In this document: positions 1 to 10,759 of the stretch, piece after piece
Position numbering within the stretch: position 1 is the first letter of the stretch
Layout: each line of letters opens with the position of its first letter
From: Emydura subglobosa
Lineage: Eukaryota > Chordata > Testudines > Chelidae
Length of the DNA stretch: 64,000 nt
Reading direction: 5' to 3'
Assembly (NCBI GenBank): GCA_007922225.1
Contig: ML679961.1
Location: 77,800,798-77,864,797 of the forward strand
Position numbers and translations under genes: made by a program
Notes under the pieces: generated by a model
Told to the model about the DNA's origin: nothing
Databases searched by the model: none
The model's input: only the letters and a program-made list of their open reading frames with translations

Positions 1-1964
1 CACATTTCACAACACACTACTCCTTGGTGCAGGATTTGGCGTTGGATGCGTCCTTTGGCATGGCAGTTCTCCCCATGACCCTTTCGTCCTCATCCTCTTA
101 CTCTCCTCCCACTTGATATGATCATTTGTCTAAGGGGACTAAATAACTTAATTTAATTTTACCTACCAAAGGGATGTAAAATGACAGTTTTGGACCATGT
201 TAATTATAGATCTTGTGGTGTGGTACTTTTTATGAGAGATGGCATGTAGTACATCTCATGTCCTGACTAAATTCCAGCCGGAATGTGGCCTTTTTAAACA
301 TCCCCTATAGGTGCAATTATATAAATTATTCTTAATTTCCCAACAGTAGTGTATTGATGTTGGCAAAGGTGTGCCATGCACCAAAACCAAAAAAAAAAAA
401 AAAAAGCTTTATTTTAATAATGGATGCAGTGATCTTTATCAATCACTGTGGGATCTTGCTCTCCTATGTAAAGGACAATACAGAAACATAAACTTTTTTC
501 ATTGTTAGTGAAGATAAAGTTGATTGAAAGTGATTGTATGTAAGAGCAAGAAAAAATAGAGCTAGTATATCTGGTAAAGGCACAACTTAATATTTTACAC
601 TCTCAATAAATCTCTGTATTCTGTGAACAGGTATTAATCGTAAATCATTGTTATAATATGCAGTACTGTTCATTTTACCTGATGTATGTTTCATACATGC
701 TACTATCTGGTTAACATCACCTAGTGTAAATGAATATTTGCATTTCCTTATTAACATTTGATGAACAGCACTGTCTTGTTTTAGTATTCTTTAGATAAAG
801 GACTTTGAAAGGTTTTTAAAATAGGTATGCACAAATTTTTTAAATAGGGGTGCTCAGTCTGTTAGCTCTTACAAATACCTGTCAAGTGATTGTACAGAAT
901 TTGAGATTAGAAAACCTATGTTAAGGGGATTTATAGTCTTCTCAGTACATGCATAACTCTCCATTACTGCTAATGAGAGTTAAGTACCCATATTAAGCAT
1001 TGAACATACATTCATCTTTTTTTTTTCCCCCCCATAAGTCCCTGTCTTTCTCCATGGGAATTGGCTAATTCACAAGATTTGGCATTTGGCTATACTCTGA
1101 GACCAGAGAGTGCTTCTCTTTTCTGGGGCAAAACCTGTATGAGGAATTTATCTTACACAACCTGCTACCTCCCAACCAATAAAACACCACCCCTCATTCA
1201 TCCAGTATGCATTTCTGATGCTAATCTTCTCCCTTCTGAACCATGCCGGGTCTTCTACATTGGGATCAAAACCAGAAGAGGGGGATATGAGTATATTATA
1301 TCAGATGGGAAATGAGGAAGAACTGGCATGAATGCAGCACTGGTAGCAGAGATTAAACAGTTACAAATTCACATGAAATCTTCTATCCATCATAGACAAG
1401 AGAGCTCTAAATAGCTATTTATGTATTTATAGGCTACCTTTCTGTATAGCTTAGGCATTTATAGTGTAGCATCATAGAATCTAGACACAAATTAATTGTA
1501 AGCTTCGTGCTTCTAAAGTAAATATTAAGATACAGTTTCCCTGTTGTGATCAACTTTATTCTAATTTTAATAAACATTCGGCGCATTTACAAAAAGAAAA
1601 AGCATCTGAATATACCAACATATTTAATGATTTTTCCTGTGTTTGAGTAATTATTTTTGCATAAAACAAAAGCAAATTTAACAGAAGGCTGATCGGACTT
1701 TAGGTGAGAAACCAACTCAAATACATGAAACAAGAACATATCAAGTAATGCAATCAAGCACTACAACAACAAAATACACTAAAATACGTTGTTCAGCCAC
1801 TCAAGAGCTAACCTGATTGAAGCCATTCGTAGCTACGTACAATTGAAAATGGCAACAGAGTTTACAGCTCTGCAAACATAGTGTTATAGTGAGCATGCCA
1901 ACGAAACCGGTTTCTTGACAACAGTAGCCAGGTGAGAACTCTCATAATATCCTTGTTTACCCTA
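1..1964. other. AT-rich non-coding sequence, presumed SHANK2 intron
   Basis: No gene is seen. It holds an A-run at about 390-407 and scattered short open frames without family resemblance. The longest, 1061-1315, has no recognisable domain and no splice or promoter context. The strand of the surrounding intron is inferred from the SHANK2 exons downstream. Confidence 0.6.
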
Positions 1965-3055
1965 TAGATTTTAAGGTCAGAAGGAATCATAAGATCAACT
2001 AGTGTCTGACCACCTATATCACAGATCCTTACATTTCAACTAGTTACCCTTGTATTGAGCTTGATAAACTTGTGTTTAGCAAAAGGATATCTTCCAGAAG
2101 GACATCAGTGTTGATCTGAAGACATTGAGAGATGAAAAATCTACCACTTCCCTTAGGACTTTGTTTAATCATAGTTAATCATCCTTTCTGTTCAAATTTT
2201 TTTGCTTTGTTTACTATTTGAAGTTGTCTGGCTTCGGCTTTCAGCCATGGGTTCTTATTATGCCTTTCTCTGCAGGAATAGAGAGCTCTTTAGTACCCCC
2301 ATATGTTTTCTCCCTCAAGGTACTTATACACTGCAATCAAATCACCCCACCGTCACCTTTTGAATAAATTAAACAGATTTGAGCTCTTTAAGCTCTCACT
2401 GAAAGCCATTTTCTCCAATCCTTGAATCATTTTTGTGGCTCTTTCTTGCATTCTCTCCTATTTTTCAACAGCCTTTTCAAAACGTGGACACCAGAACTGG
2501 ACATGGTATCCAGTACCTGTCTCAACAATGCTGTGAGACATTGTAAGTAATATCACATTCCTACTTGTATTAGCCACTCCTCTCTTTACACATTCAAGAA
2601 TCACATTAGCCCTTTTTGCCATTGCATCTCACTGGGAGCTCATTGTCAGTATTTGTCCACTGTGACCCTGAAATTCTTTTCAGTCACTGCTTTCCAGGAT
2701 GCAATCTCCATTCTGTAGATATGGCTTGCATTCCCCATTCCTAGATGTTTTGAATGACTCCAGCTTAGCAAACAAGTCAGATCACTCTGTATGACTGCCT
2801 GGTCCTCATCATTATTTACCATTCTACCAATGTATTATCATCTGCAAAGTTCATCAACAATGATTTTATACTTACTTCCACATTATTACTGAAAATTTTG
2901 AATAGCACTGGGCCTTGTACTAATCACTACTGAAATTCAGCAGAAACACTCCTTGTTGGTTACTACTTTTTGAGATCTGTCATTAGCCAGTTCTTAAGCC
3001 ATTTAATGTGTGGCTTTTTGATATTCTGTAGTGTTAATCTTTTTTTGTAACATGT
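1965..3055 (-). repeat. CR1 LINE fragment, antisense
   Basis: The + strand reads as the reverse complement of a CR1 retrotransposon. It begins in the 3' tail (the motif equivalent to AAGGTCAGAAGGAATCAT with ATCAACTAGTGTCTGACC) and passes into reverse-transcriptase coding sequence, including the reversed blocks around CCATTTAATGTGTGGC. It is old, with many indels and no open frame. CR1 is the dominant LINE of birds, crocodilians and turtles. Confidence 0.8.
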
Positions 3056-3238
3056 CCCTGATGCAGAGCTGGCTGAGTCCTGCTAGTGGACAGTTACCTG
3101 TCTGTTGTAATCTGACTCAGCCTTTGGAACAATGTGCTTTCAAGACAGTGATTGGATATTGCCCAGATCTAGCTGTTTGTTTCTAGCCTCTAAAACACAC
3201 TCTGGTCTATCATCCTTTTTTAGCACGTAGGATTAGGG

Positions 3239-3769
3239 CAGTGGTTCCCAACTTTTTTGGCTCGAGATCCACAGATACCATTTTTACAATCCTGAAGAGC
3301 CACTGGTGTTTGCCAGCAACTTCCCTCCCTCCCCCCTACTGCAGCCAGGTGAAAGGAGTTCAGCGAGGAGACTGCCTCCTCGTTGATCTCTCGTGCCCCT
3401 GGCCATAGCAGGGAAACCGCACGTGTCCTGGTGCCCCATGCGCTCCACCTAGGTCCCTAGGTAGTAGCTCCCTTCTGCAGTCAGGGGGCAGGAGATCAGC
3501 ACTCCCCCCTCTCTGGTTCCAGCAGGAACCCCAGCGCCTAGGGACCCAGATGGAGTGCTTTGCTCTCTGCTACAGCTGAGGGAGGGGAGAGGAGCGCTGA
3601 TCTCCCGTCCCCTTGGCTGCAGCAAGGAGCCTGCACCAGTTTTGTAGCCCATGGCAACACGCTCTGCTTGGGTCCTTAAGCAGCGGCTCCCTTCTGCCGC
3701 TAGTGGGAGGGGAGGGGAGCGGAGGGGCCATTTTGAAAGACACTGCAGGCCACAGGTTGGAAACCACTG
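3239..3769. mobile_element. Non-autonomous hAT element, 531 bp
   Basis: It starts CAGTGGTTCCCAACTTTTTT and ends CACAGGTTGGAAACCACTG, giving imperfect terminal inverted repeats typical of hAT transposons. The flanking 8-mers GATTAGGG and GACTAGGC match at 6 of 8 positions, which fits an aged hAT 8-bp target duplication. The inside is unusually GC-rich and holds related copies of a segment with ACCTAGGTCCCTAGGTAGTA-like and AGCGGCTCCCTTCTGC-like motifs. No transposase is present. The element at 27578-28007 has the same termini. Confidence 0.82.
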
Positions 3770-3864
3770 GACTAGGCAGTCTTTGTCCTAAATGTCCTAA
3801 ACCAGTGCTCTGATTTTCCCCCCCACCCCAGACCTCCCCAGATCCTTATGCATACTTTCCCTAT

Positions 3865-4566
3865 CCACATCTGGAGTTCCACCTCCATGGAGGTTTGGGG
3901 ACAACTTTTTGTTCCCGAAACTGCAGGAAGTAGCCTGGGGGACAGCCATTTCAGACTTGATTCTGACCAACAGGGAGGTATTGGTAGCGAATCTGAAGGT
4001 GGAAGGCAATTTGGATGAAAGTGAAAATGCAATGATGGATTTCATGATTCTAAGGAAATGAAGGAGTGAGAGCAGGAGAAAAAGGACAATGGACGTCAAA
4101 AAAGCAGACTTTAACAAACTCAGAGAACAGGTAAATACGGTCCCATGGGAAGAAAATCAAAGGGAAAAAGTAGTTCAGGAGATCTGGCAATTTCACAAGG
4201 AGGCAATATTAAAGGCATAACTTCAAACTATCCTGATGGGAAGAAAAGATAGAAAGAACATTAAGTCCAATATGGCTCCATAAGGACTCTCTTTAATAAC
4301 TTGAAAATCTAAAAGGGATCTTACTAGAAGTGGGAACATGGAGAAATTGCTGAGGAGGAGAACAAAAGAATAGCACAAACAGGTAGGAACAAAATCAGAA
4401 AAACTAAGGCACAAAATGAGTTACACATAGCAAGGGACAAAAAGGGCAAGAAGAACATCTTTAAATACATTCGGGGCAAGAGAAAGATTAAGTAAAGTGT
4501 AGATCCTCTCCTTAGCAGGGAAGGAGACCTAATAACTGATAACATCAAGAAAGCTGAGGTTTTAAT
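3865..4566 (+). repeat. CR1 LINE fragment, sense (between endonuclease and RT)
   Basis: The + strand carries decayed CR1 ORF2 linker sequence. Readable pieces include KADFNKLREQ with VPWEENQREKVVQEIWQ, then lysine-rich sequence ending in a GRGDLITDNIKKAEV-like block near 4530-4560. Several frameshifts and stops break it. The match to CR1 stops where the Penelope-like tail starts, so it was either cut by that insertion or ends there. Confidence 0.68.
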
Positions 4567-5017
4567 AGTTTCAGAGGGGTAGCTGTGTTAGTCTGTATAC
4601 AGCAAAAACAACGAGAGTTCTGTGGCACATTAAAGACTAACAAATTTAATATTTGCAGGCATAAGCTTTTGAGAGACTTCAGCTCTCTTCTTCAGATGCA
4701 GTAATACAGAAAATAGGTAACACAGAGGCATCTTATAGGTATCCAGGTGCATTGAGAACAATGGGGGAGGTGGAGTCTGGTACTTAAGACCTAATGACGA
4801 CCATTGAGTAGAAGGTGAGAATGGGTGAGCAAAGTAATTTACCTTTGGTAGTGAGATAGCCACTCCAAGTCTTTGTTTAAACCCAATTTGAATGTGTCAA
4901 ATTTGCAGATCATTTCTAACTCAGCAGTTTCTCTTTGAAGTCGTTTTTTGGAGAAGTACAGCAACTTTCAGGTCAGAGACAGCATGCCCTGGGGAATTAA
5001 AGTGTTCTCCCACTGGT

Positions 5018-5404
5018 TTATGGATGTTGTTGTTTTTTTTTGTCTGATTTGTATTCATTTATCCTTGTGCGTAGTGATAGTCCAGTTTGGCCAATGTACA
5101 TGGCAGAGGGGCATTGCTGGCACATGATGGCATATATAACATCAGTGGATATGCAGGTGAATGAGCTCCTTATGGTGTGATTCATGTGGTTAGGACCAGT
5201 GATGATGTCATTAGAGACGATGTGTGGGCAGAGCTGACAATGGGGTTTGTTGCAGGGATAGGTTCCTGGGTAGGATTTTTGGTAGGGTGTACAAAAAATC
5301 TTATCCAGGAACCTATCCCTATACACCCTACCAAAAATCCTACCCAGGAACCTATCCCTATACACCCTACAAAAAGTCCTACCCAGGAACCTATCCCTGT
5401 ACAC
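5018..5404 (-). pseudogene. Penelope GIY-YIG endonuclease remnant
   Basis: This open frame of 128 codons on the minus strand shows the cysteine-rich lead-in KPHCQLCPHIVSNDI, followed by a block with VIYAIMCQQCP and MYIGQTG, which is the GIY-YIG-type nuclease signature of Penelope-like elements (here Y-I-G is kept). In a full element the domain cleaves target DNA for insertion. It ends in a lysine-rich tail DKKKQQHP. The first 40 residues are a 13-residue repeat (YRDRFLGRIFGRV-like), not part of the normal domain. No reverse transcriptase lies upstream, so it is a dead fragment. Confidence 0.75.
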
Positions 5405-5418
5405 TCTACAAAAAATTC
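5255..5418. repeat. 39-bp tandem repeat with a 37-bp perfect inverted copy
   Basis: Three direct copies of a 39-bp unit (about 5301-5418), each containing CAGGAACCTATCCCT, sit beside one copy in inverse orientation at 5255-5291. The inverted copy is a perfect 37-base reverse complement of 5322-5358, with a 30-base loop. The unit is 13 codons, so the repeats stay open in the minus-strand Penelope frame. Confidence 0.9.
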
Positions 5419-5591
5419 ACAATACTTTATTCCACAATAATTTTCATGTGTAGACTAGCCCTTACTCTCTAAGCATTCAGGAAGTGCAGATCTTCAGGTA
5501 AAACAACAAAATCCTATATGCTTTCCCCCCTGAGTCCATGCTCATCCATTCTTGTGAGCCCTTATGCCCAGTACATGTGTCAGGTCAGTCT

Positions 5592-5614
5592 GGGGGGGCC
5601 CCCCCCCCCCCCCC
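5592..5614. repeat. G-run joined to C-run (G7-C16)
   Basis: Seven G directly followed by sixteen C. Such joints are self-complementary and prone to slippage and sequencing error, so the exact length here is uncertain. Confidence 0.85.
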
Positions 5615-6785
5615 ATGTCGTGCAATCCTTCAGTTGCCTGTCGGCGTTCAGCTGGTGACAGCAAGAAATCTTGGAGCTGATCTTGCCCTTTGGTTTTTGC
5701 CCACTCTGTCATGTGATTGACTGACCAGCTTCAGAGCTCCTTTCAGGTAATTAGCTGGGAAATTCTTGCCCTCTAAACCGGGAAAACCAGTTTCATTCAG
5801 CCTGGCCACTCTTTGTAGCAAAACCGTTGTAATAGTGGGGTTCCCTGGGATGGGGAAGACAGTTGCCATTGATGACTCTTGTGTTTCTCTGTTCAAGGAG
5901 GTATACAATAAACTGCCTTAGTTTCTTCTTGACAGCTCTCTGCAGTCCATTAGATACTCAGAATGTAAGTCACGTACTTCAACATGATGGCTACTGTGCC
6001 AAGTAAACGTCACAATTTTGATTCAGACTTGTATAGGCATATACAAATGGGTCGCAATACCATTCTGAAGTGTTCACAGGAATAAAAAGCTGTTTTGTGT
6101 GTGTGTGGTGGTGGTTTTTTTCTGTTTTGTTTTGGAGGTTTTTTGTTTTTCGGTGGGTGGTGGGGTTGTTTTTGTGAAATACTGTAATGGATTATACAGC
6201 AATAGAACTTTTTTCTCCCATTTTACAAAAATGTGAGAATCTTTCTCTTAAGTTACCATGTGGAAATGACTGGCCAAATTCATCCAAGGTATAATTCCAT
6301 TGATAATAGTATATGCCACTTGGATGTGCTTAGCTGTGACATATCCTAGGAAACATGACTTAAATCCAGTGATTCATGATAGCAATGAGTACTACTTAAT
6401 GGAGGCAGTAATTCTGTTTAATAGGAGTGTCTCCAGGTTACTGAGTGCTGCTTAGGTCTTCTGTGTGTCTAATGATGGTTTTCTTTACTTCCTTACCACA
6501 GCTTCCACTTGCTCTCTGGCTAAAATAAATGCCAAGTGTCTTGCAGCTGCTCCTGGCACGGGCAATAGACAGGCAGCAACCTCCGTCTCTGTCATAGTTC
6601 ACCTTCCAGCTTGGCAGGCCTGTAGTGTAACACAACAGGCTCTGCACTTGGCTGCACAGCAGCAATACTATTAAAATGGTGTTTTGTGTTACGTGGGACC
6701 TGGAAGAGAGCTATTCCACAGAGAAGCCAAGAGGAGGCACCACTTATAGTGAGTGAAAACCTTGTGACAGGCACGTAGGTAAACA

Positions 6786-6873
6786 TGCTGGTTTTCAAAC
6801 TATTGATCATCCCCCAGCTCCCACTGAAGTCCATGGGAGCTGCCGGGTGCTCAGATCTTTTGAAAATCAAGCT
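6786..6873. repeat. Palindromic interspersed repeat (TTTTCAAA ... TTTTGAAAA type)
   Basis: The stretch opens GGTTTTCAAACTATTG, has the core CTCCCACTGAAGTCCATGGG, and closes TCTTTTGAAAATCAAG. The arms are imperfect inverted repeats around the ACTGAAGTCCAT core. Copies of the same style recur at 19545, 25853, 35480, 35690 and 56625. Confidence 0.6.
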
Positions 6874-7499
6874 GCTTATTTATTTAGGGATCTATGGCTC
6901 TGAGCCTGGAAAGACTGTAGCACATGGAGAAGTTTTAGCACAATCAGTGGCAAAATACAGACTCCGGAGCCTAACTTTTGGCACCCATTTTTGACAGTCT
7001 TGGCCATTATACATCTTGCTCTCACACACACAGAATGCACGAGTATGCATGCAACATACATATATGTTTGATTCAAATGTTCCACCAAGTGGAAAATCTA
7101 ACCTATTCAGCAGTTTATTCACTTTATCCATCTTTCTGAAGGCTGCATGGAAATGACAGTAACAAAATAAGTCTGTTTTTCCAACTCAAGTTGCATCAAC
7201 ATACAGCCACCACAGTTAACATAGCACTTGTGTGTGTCTGTACTTAGCTCCTTGTGTGTCTGTTGTGCGTACTCCCCCGGAGTGCTTGTGTCGATGAACT
7301 GTGCAGTGCACCATCAGTAGGTATTCCAGTTTGCAGCCCATCAAGTGCACTGTCTTTTGGAAAGTCTTAGTAATGCATGGTGGGGATGAAACAAGTCGTG
7401 CAGAGGAACAGGGAGCAAAGGGTCACTTAAGATAATGTAGCATTCTCCATCCCATAATTTTCTCACTTATTTCAATTTCCCATAAACCCACATGGGACG

Positions 7500-8715
7500 G
7501 AGGCATGGAGCGTGCACAGCTCTGCGCTATTGTCGTGAACGTTGCAAACACGGGATTCACATGATCCTCCGGTATTTGCAGAGCTGCAAGAACCATGGGG
7601 AATAAGACGATTTCCTGGTGATCAGTTTGCTATGGGGCATAGAGAGGACCAATGCAAGATTTTTGATGGCATTCATGGAACAACTGAAGGTGGTAGAGGG
7701 CCGCTTAGGGGCCTGAGAAATGAGCACTGATTGGTGGGCTCATGTCATAATGCAGGTTTGGGATGATGAGCAGTGGCTGAACTTTCAGATATGCAAGGCC
7801 ACATTCCTGTATCTGTCTGCTGAGCTTGCCCCAGTCCTCCAACTCGGGAACGCCAAACTGAGAGCTGCACTGACAGTGGAGAGGTGAATGGCGATCACGC
7901 TGTGGAAACATGTAACACCAGATTGTTACCAGTCAGTGAGAAGTCATTTTGGAGTTGGCATGTAACTGTGTGCAGGACCATTAATCATCTCCTGCGATGT
8001 AGGGCTATGACTTTCAGCAATGAGCAGGACTTAGTGAATGGCTTTGCAGCTGTGGGGTTCCCAAACTTCAGTGGAGCGATAGACTGCATGCACATCCCTA
8101 TTTTGGCCCCCAAAGCATCTTGCTACATAAAAAGGGCCACTTTTCCATGGCTATGCTAGTACTGGTGGATCACCAGGGATGTTTCACTGACATCAGCGTT
8201 GGCTGGTCAGGGAAGGTGCATGACGCTTGCCTTTTTAAGAACATAGGCCTGTTCAGAAAGCTACAAGCAGGGACCTTCTTTCCCAACTGGCGATGTTGAA
8301 ATGTCAGTAGTGGTCCTGAGGGATCCAGCCTACCTCTTGCTCCTCCAGTTCATGAAGCCATGCACTAGCCACCTTGAAAGCACCAAGGAAAGATTCATCT
8401 ACAGACTCAGCAGGCTCAGAATGACAATTGAATGTGCTTTTGGAAGATTCATAGGTTGATGGCATTGTTCAGTCTCCAAATTAGATCTCAGTGCAGAAGA
8501 AGTCCCAATGGTTATAGCTTCTGTTGTATCCTGCATACTATTTGTGGAGCAAAGGGGAGAAAGTTGCTACAGGGGCGCAGGGCAGAGGTGGAGCGGCTGT
8601 CTGCTGAGCTTGAATAGTCAGAGACAAGGGCTCTCCTACGAACTCAATATAGAATTATATGGCTTAGGGAGGCTTTGAAAGAGCACTTTAACAGCGAGCC
8701 AAGAAATATGCTGTG
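7500..8715 (+). pseudogene. PIF/Harbinger transposase pseudogene
   Basis: Frame-shifted remains of a HARBI1-type DDE transposase run left to right. Readable pieces are FAELQEPWG near 7575, QVWDDEQWLNFQMCKATF near 7754, STVCRTINHLL-like near 7966, the first catalytic block FPNFSGAIDCMHIPI near 8063, a DHQG..TDI..GWSGKVHDA block near 8168-8225 (second Asp), and RMTIECAFG near 8418 (Glu of the DDE set), then a C-terminal coiled part EVERLSAELE. At least five frame changes and several stops separate them. In live elements this enzyme cuts and pastes the transposon together with a MYB/SANT-like partner; the partner's remnant is at 9042-9595 on the other strand. Confidence 0.85.
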
Positions 8716-9041
8716 ATGCATGGTGCTCAACCTGGTGCTGCAGTTTGGGAGCCTGTTAGAATTGTGTGGTGCTTGCTGCACATATGTGCATGTATCATTG
8801 ACGCTGTAGCTCATAACGTTGGGGTTCTTGTACACTTCTGACAAGTAACTCCACTATTTGGCACTGATCCCATGGGTTGCGAGTGTACAAGACGACTATT
8901 TTCACTGCCAGGTAGCATTATACAGCATGTCTTGTAAATTAATAGAGATGAGTGACTTTCAAAACAAAAGAGTTTTATTCAGTTACAAAAACAGCTCCAA
9001 ACAAAAACTTCGAAGAGCCTAAAAGTAAATCATTTGAACTT

Positions 9042-9595
9042 TTAAAAAAAATTTAAGAACCTTAATAAATAGCCAAGCGGCAAGACCACTGATGTCCATT
9101 GTAGCAACATATACATCAGCCATGGCTCTGAGAGGTCAGTGTATGTGAAGCTGTGGTTGTCCATGCTTCCCCTCTCCCCCGTTGAAAGGCCAGGGAAGGT
9201 GTGTATGGCCCTGTGAGCATGTGAAATGCTGAGTGGGGGAGGGTGTAGGGAGTCACTATGCTGCAGTTCTCCACTGACTGCAATAGAAGTCAAGCCTGGG
9301 ATTGTTGAACCTGGAGGTCCACAAGAATCTATAGCATCTACATTTGCTGATGGAGAAGCTCCATTATGTTCTGGTACAACTCTCTCTCCTTTTCCTGTGC
9401 CCGTCTCCTGTCTGCCCTATCCTTCTCCATAAAGTCCACAATATTCATCCTCCAGGCCCTCTGTTCAAGATCTGCTGCAGCACTAGCTTGCAGGATCTCG
9501 TAGAACATGTCCTCCTGCATCCTCTTTCTTTCTTCTCCTTGTTTAGCTTACTCATTCTGCTGCTGTTGAGAGTGTACCCCTCAAGGCTGCAATAG
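9042..9595 (-). pseudogene. Harbinger MYB/SANT-like partner, C-terminal remnant
   Basis: On the minus strand 9520-9338 reads QEDMFYEILQASAAADLEQR, then AWRMNIVDFMEKDRADRRRA and so on to ELLHQQM. This is the charged helical C-terminal region of MYB/SANT-like proteins encoded by reptile Harbinger elements. A further piece with HSFTYTDL lies at about 9150-9180, after a frame break. An AATAAA signal on the minus strand at 8974-8979 suits this gene. The N-terminal DNA-binding SANT domain is not readable; 9740-10150 may be a decayed upstream part. The two genes face each other, and this one cannot make protein. Confidence 0.7.
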
Positions 9596-10759
9596 CCGCA
9601 GCCACAGATAAAACACATAGACGTTCCATTATCAGTATAGTAGAAATGGAAAGTGAAACTTAAGATTCAGAACTTCCCCCTTCTCTTGCTCCCCTATAAC
9701 GTTTGGCTTATGGCATACTTATTGGCACTTCTGCTTTGGAGTTCCTGATCCCCCGTGCCAATCTCAGCTCAAGCTGTTGTGAGTATGACCTGCCAGGGGT
9801 GAGGGAAATGAAAAAGGAATTGCTCAGTTGCTTTAAACTATGAGTATAGGATACTGGCACTGAATGCTAGCACCATTTTCCACAGGTGTTGGTTTTAGCT
9901 GATATTTCACTCCTGAGGATCACAAAGGCAGAGAGAGCACAACTGCTGGTGGCATCCCAAACTCTCCTGCGCCCGTATGATGCTAGCCTGTTTACTGCAG
10001 TGGTGCCTACCGAAGTTGTTATCGAATGGGGTGGTAAAGTGTTCTACCATGGAGGAAGAAATAAGGCTGCCATCCCTAGACACCTTTGGCGGAGGTCTGG
10101 GTGAAGGGCTAAAGGGTCTCTGGGTTGGCAGCCAAAGCATGATATTTTTTTCACCATAGAAGTTTCATTATTTGCAATGAGTTTTGAATATTTGTCTTCT
10201 CTTTCTTCATAATGAACTGTGAGGGGTTTTGTACATAAGAACGGCCATATTCGGTCAGACCAGTGGTCCTTCTAGCCCAGTATCCTGTCTTCTGACAGTG
10301 GCCAACGCAAGGTGCTTCAGAGGCAATGAACGGAACAGGTAATCAGCAAGTGATCCATCTCCTGTCACCCTTTCCCAGCTTTTGGCAGACAGAGACTAGG
10401 GACATTTCAGAGCATGATTTGCATCCCTGCCTATCCTGGCTAATAGCCATTGATGGACCTGTCCTCCATGAAATTGTCTAGTTCTTTTTTGAACCCTGTT
10501 ATAGTCTTGGCCTTCACAACATCCTCTGGCAAGGAGTTCCACAGGTTGACTGTGCATTGTGTGAAGAAATATTTTTCAACTTTTGTTTGTTTTAAAAACT
10601 GCTCCATACTAATTTCTTTTGATGACCCCTAGTTCTTGTGTTATGTGAAGGAGTAAATAACACTTCCTTATTTACTTTCTCCACACTAGTCATGTTTTTA
10701 TAGGTCTCTATCACATCCCCCCCTTAGTCATCTCTTTTCCAAGCTGAAACGTCCCAGTT

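Larger units (their letters stand above)
4567..5420 (-). mobile_element. Penelope-like retroelement, 5'-truncated
   Basis: On the minus strand this holds the end of a Penelope-like element: the C-terminal GIY-YIG endonuclease region (about 5018-5404), then a 3' non-coding part with TTCAATGCACCTGGATACC-like sequence, and finally the widespread reptile tail whose + strand form is TTTCAGAGGGGTAGCTGTGT at 4569-4588. It is truncated at its 5' side, so the reverse transcriptase is missing. The tail adjoins CR1 sequence at about 4566. Confidence 0.78.
5421..7499. other. Non-coding stretch, presumed intron
   Basis: No gene is seen. It holds a G7-C16 run at 5592-5614, a GT- and T-rich simple stretch at 6090-6172 and a small palindromic interspersed repeat at 6786-6873. 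The last 300 bases may already belong to the Harbinger element that follows, but I could not place its end. Confidence 0.5.

Noticed and set aside
1061..1315. 84-codon open frame as a gene
   Set aside because: No domain, no splice or promoter context, composition like the surrounding intron.
5301..5418. CRISPR-like or satellite array
   Set aside because: Only three direct units without unique spacers, inside a Penelope fragment of a vertebrate genome.
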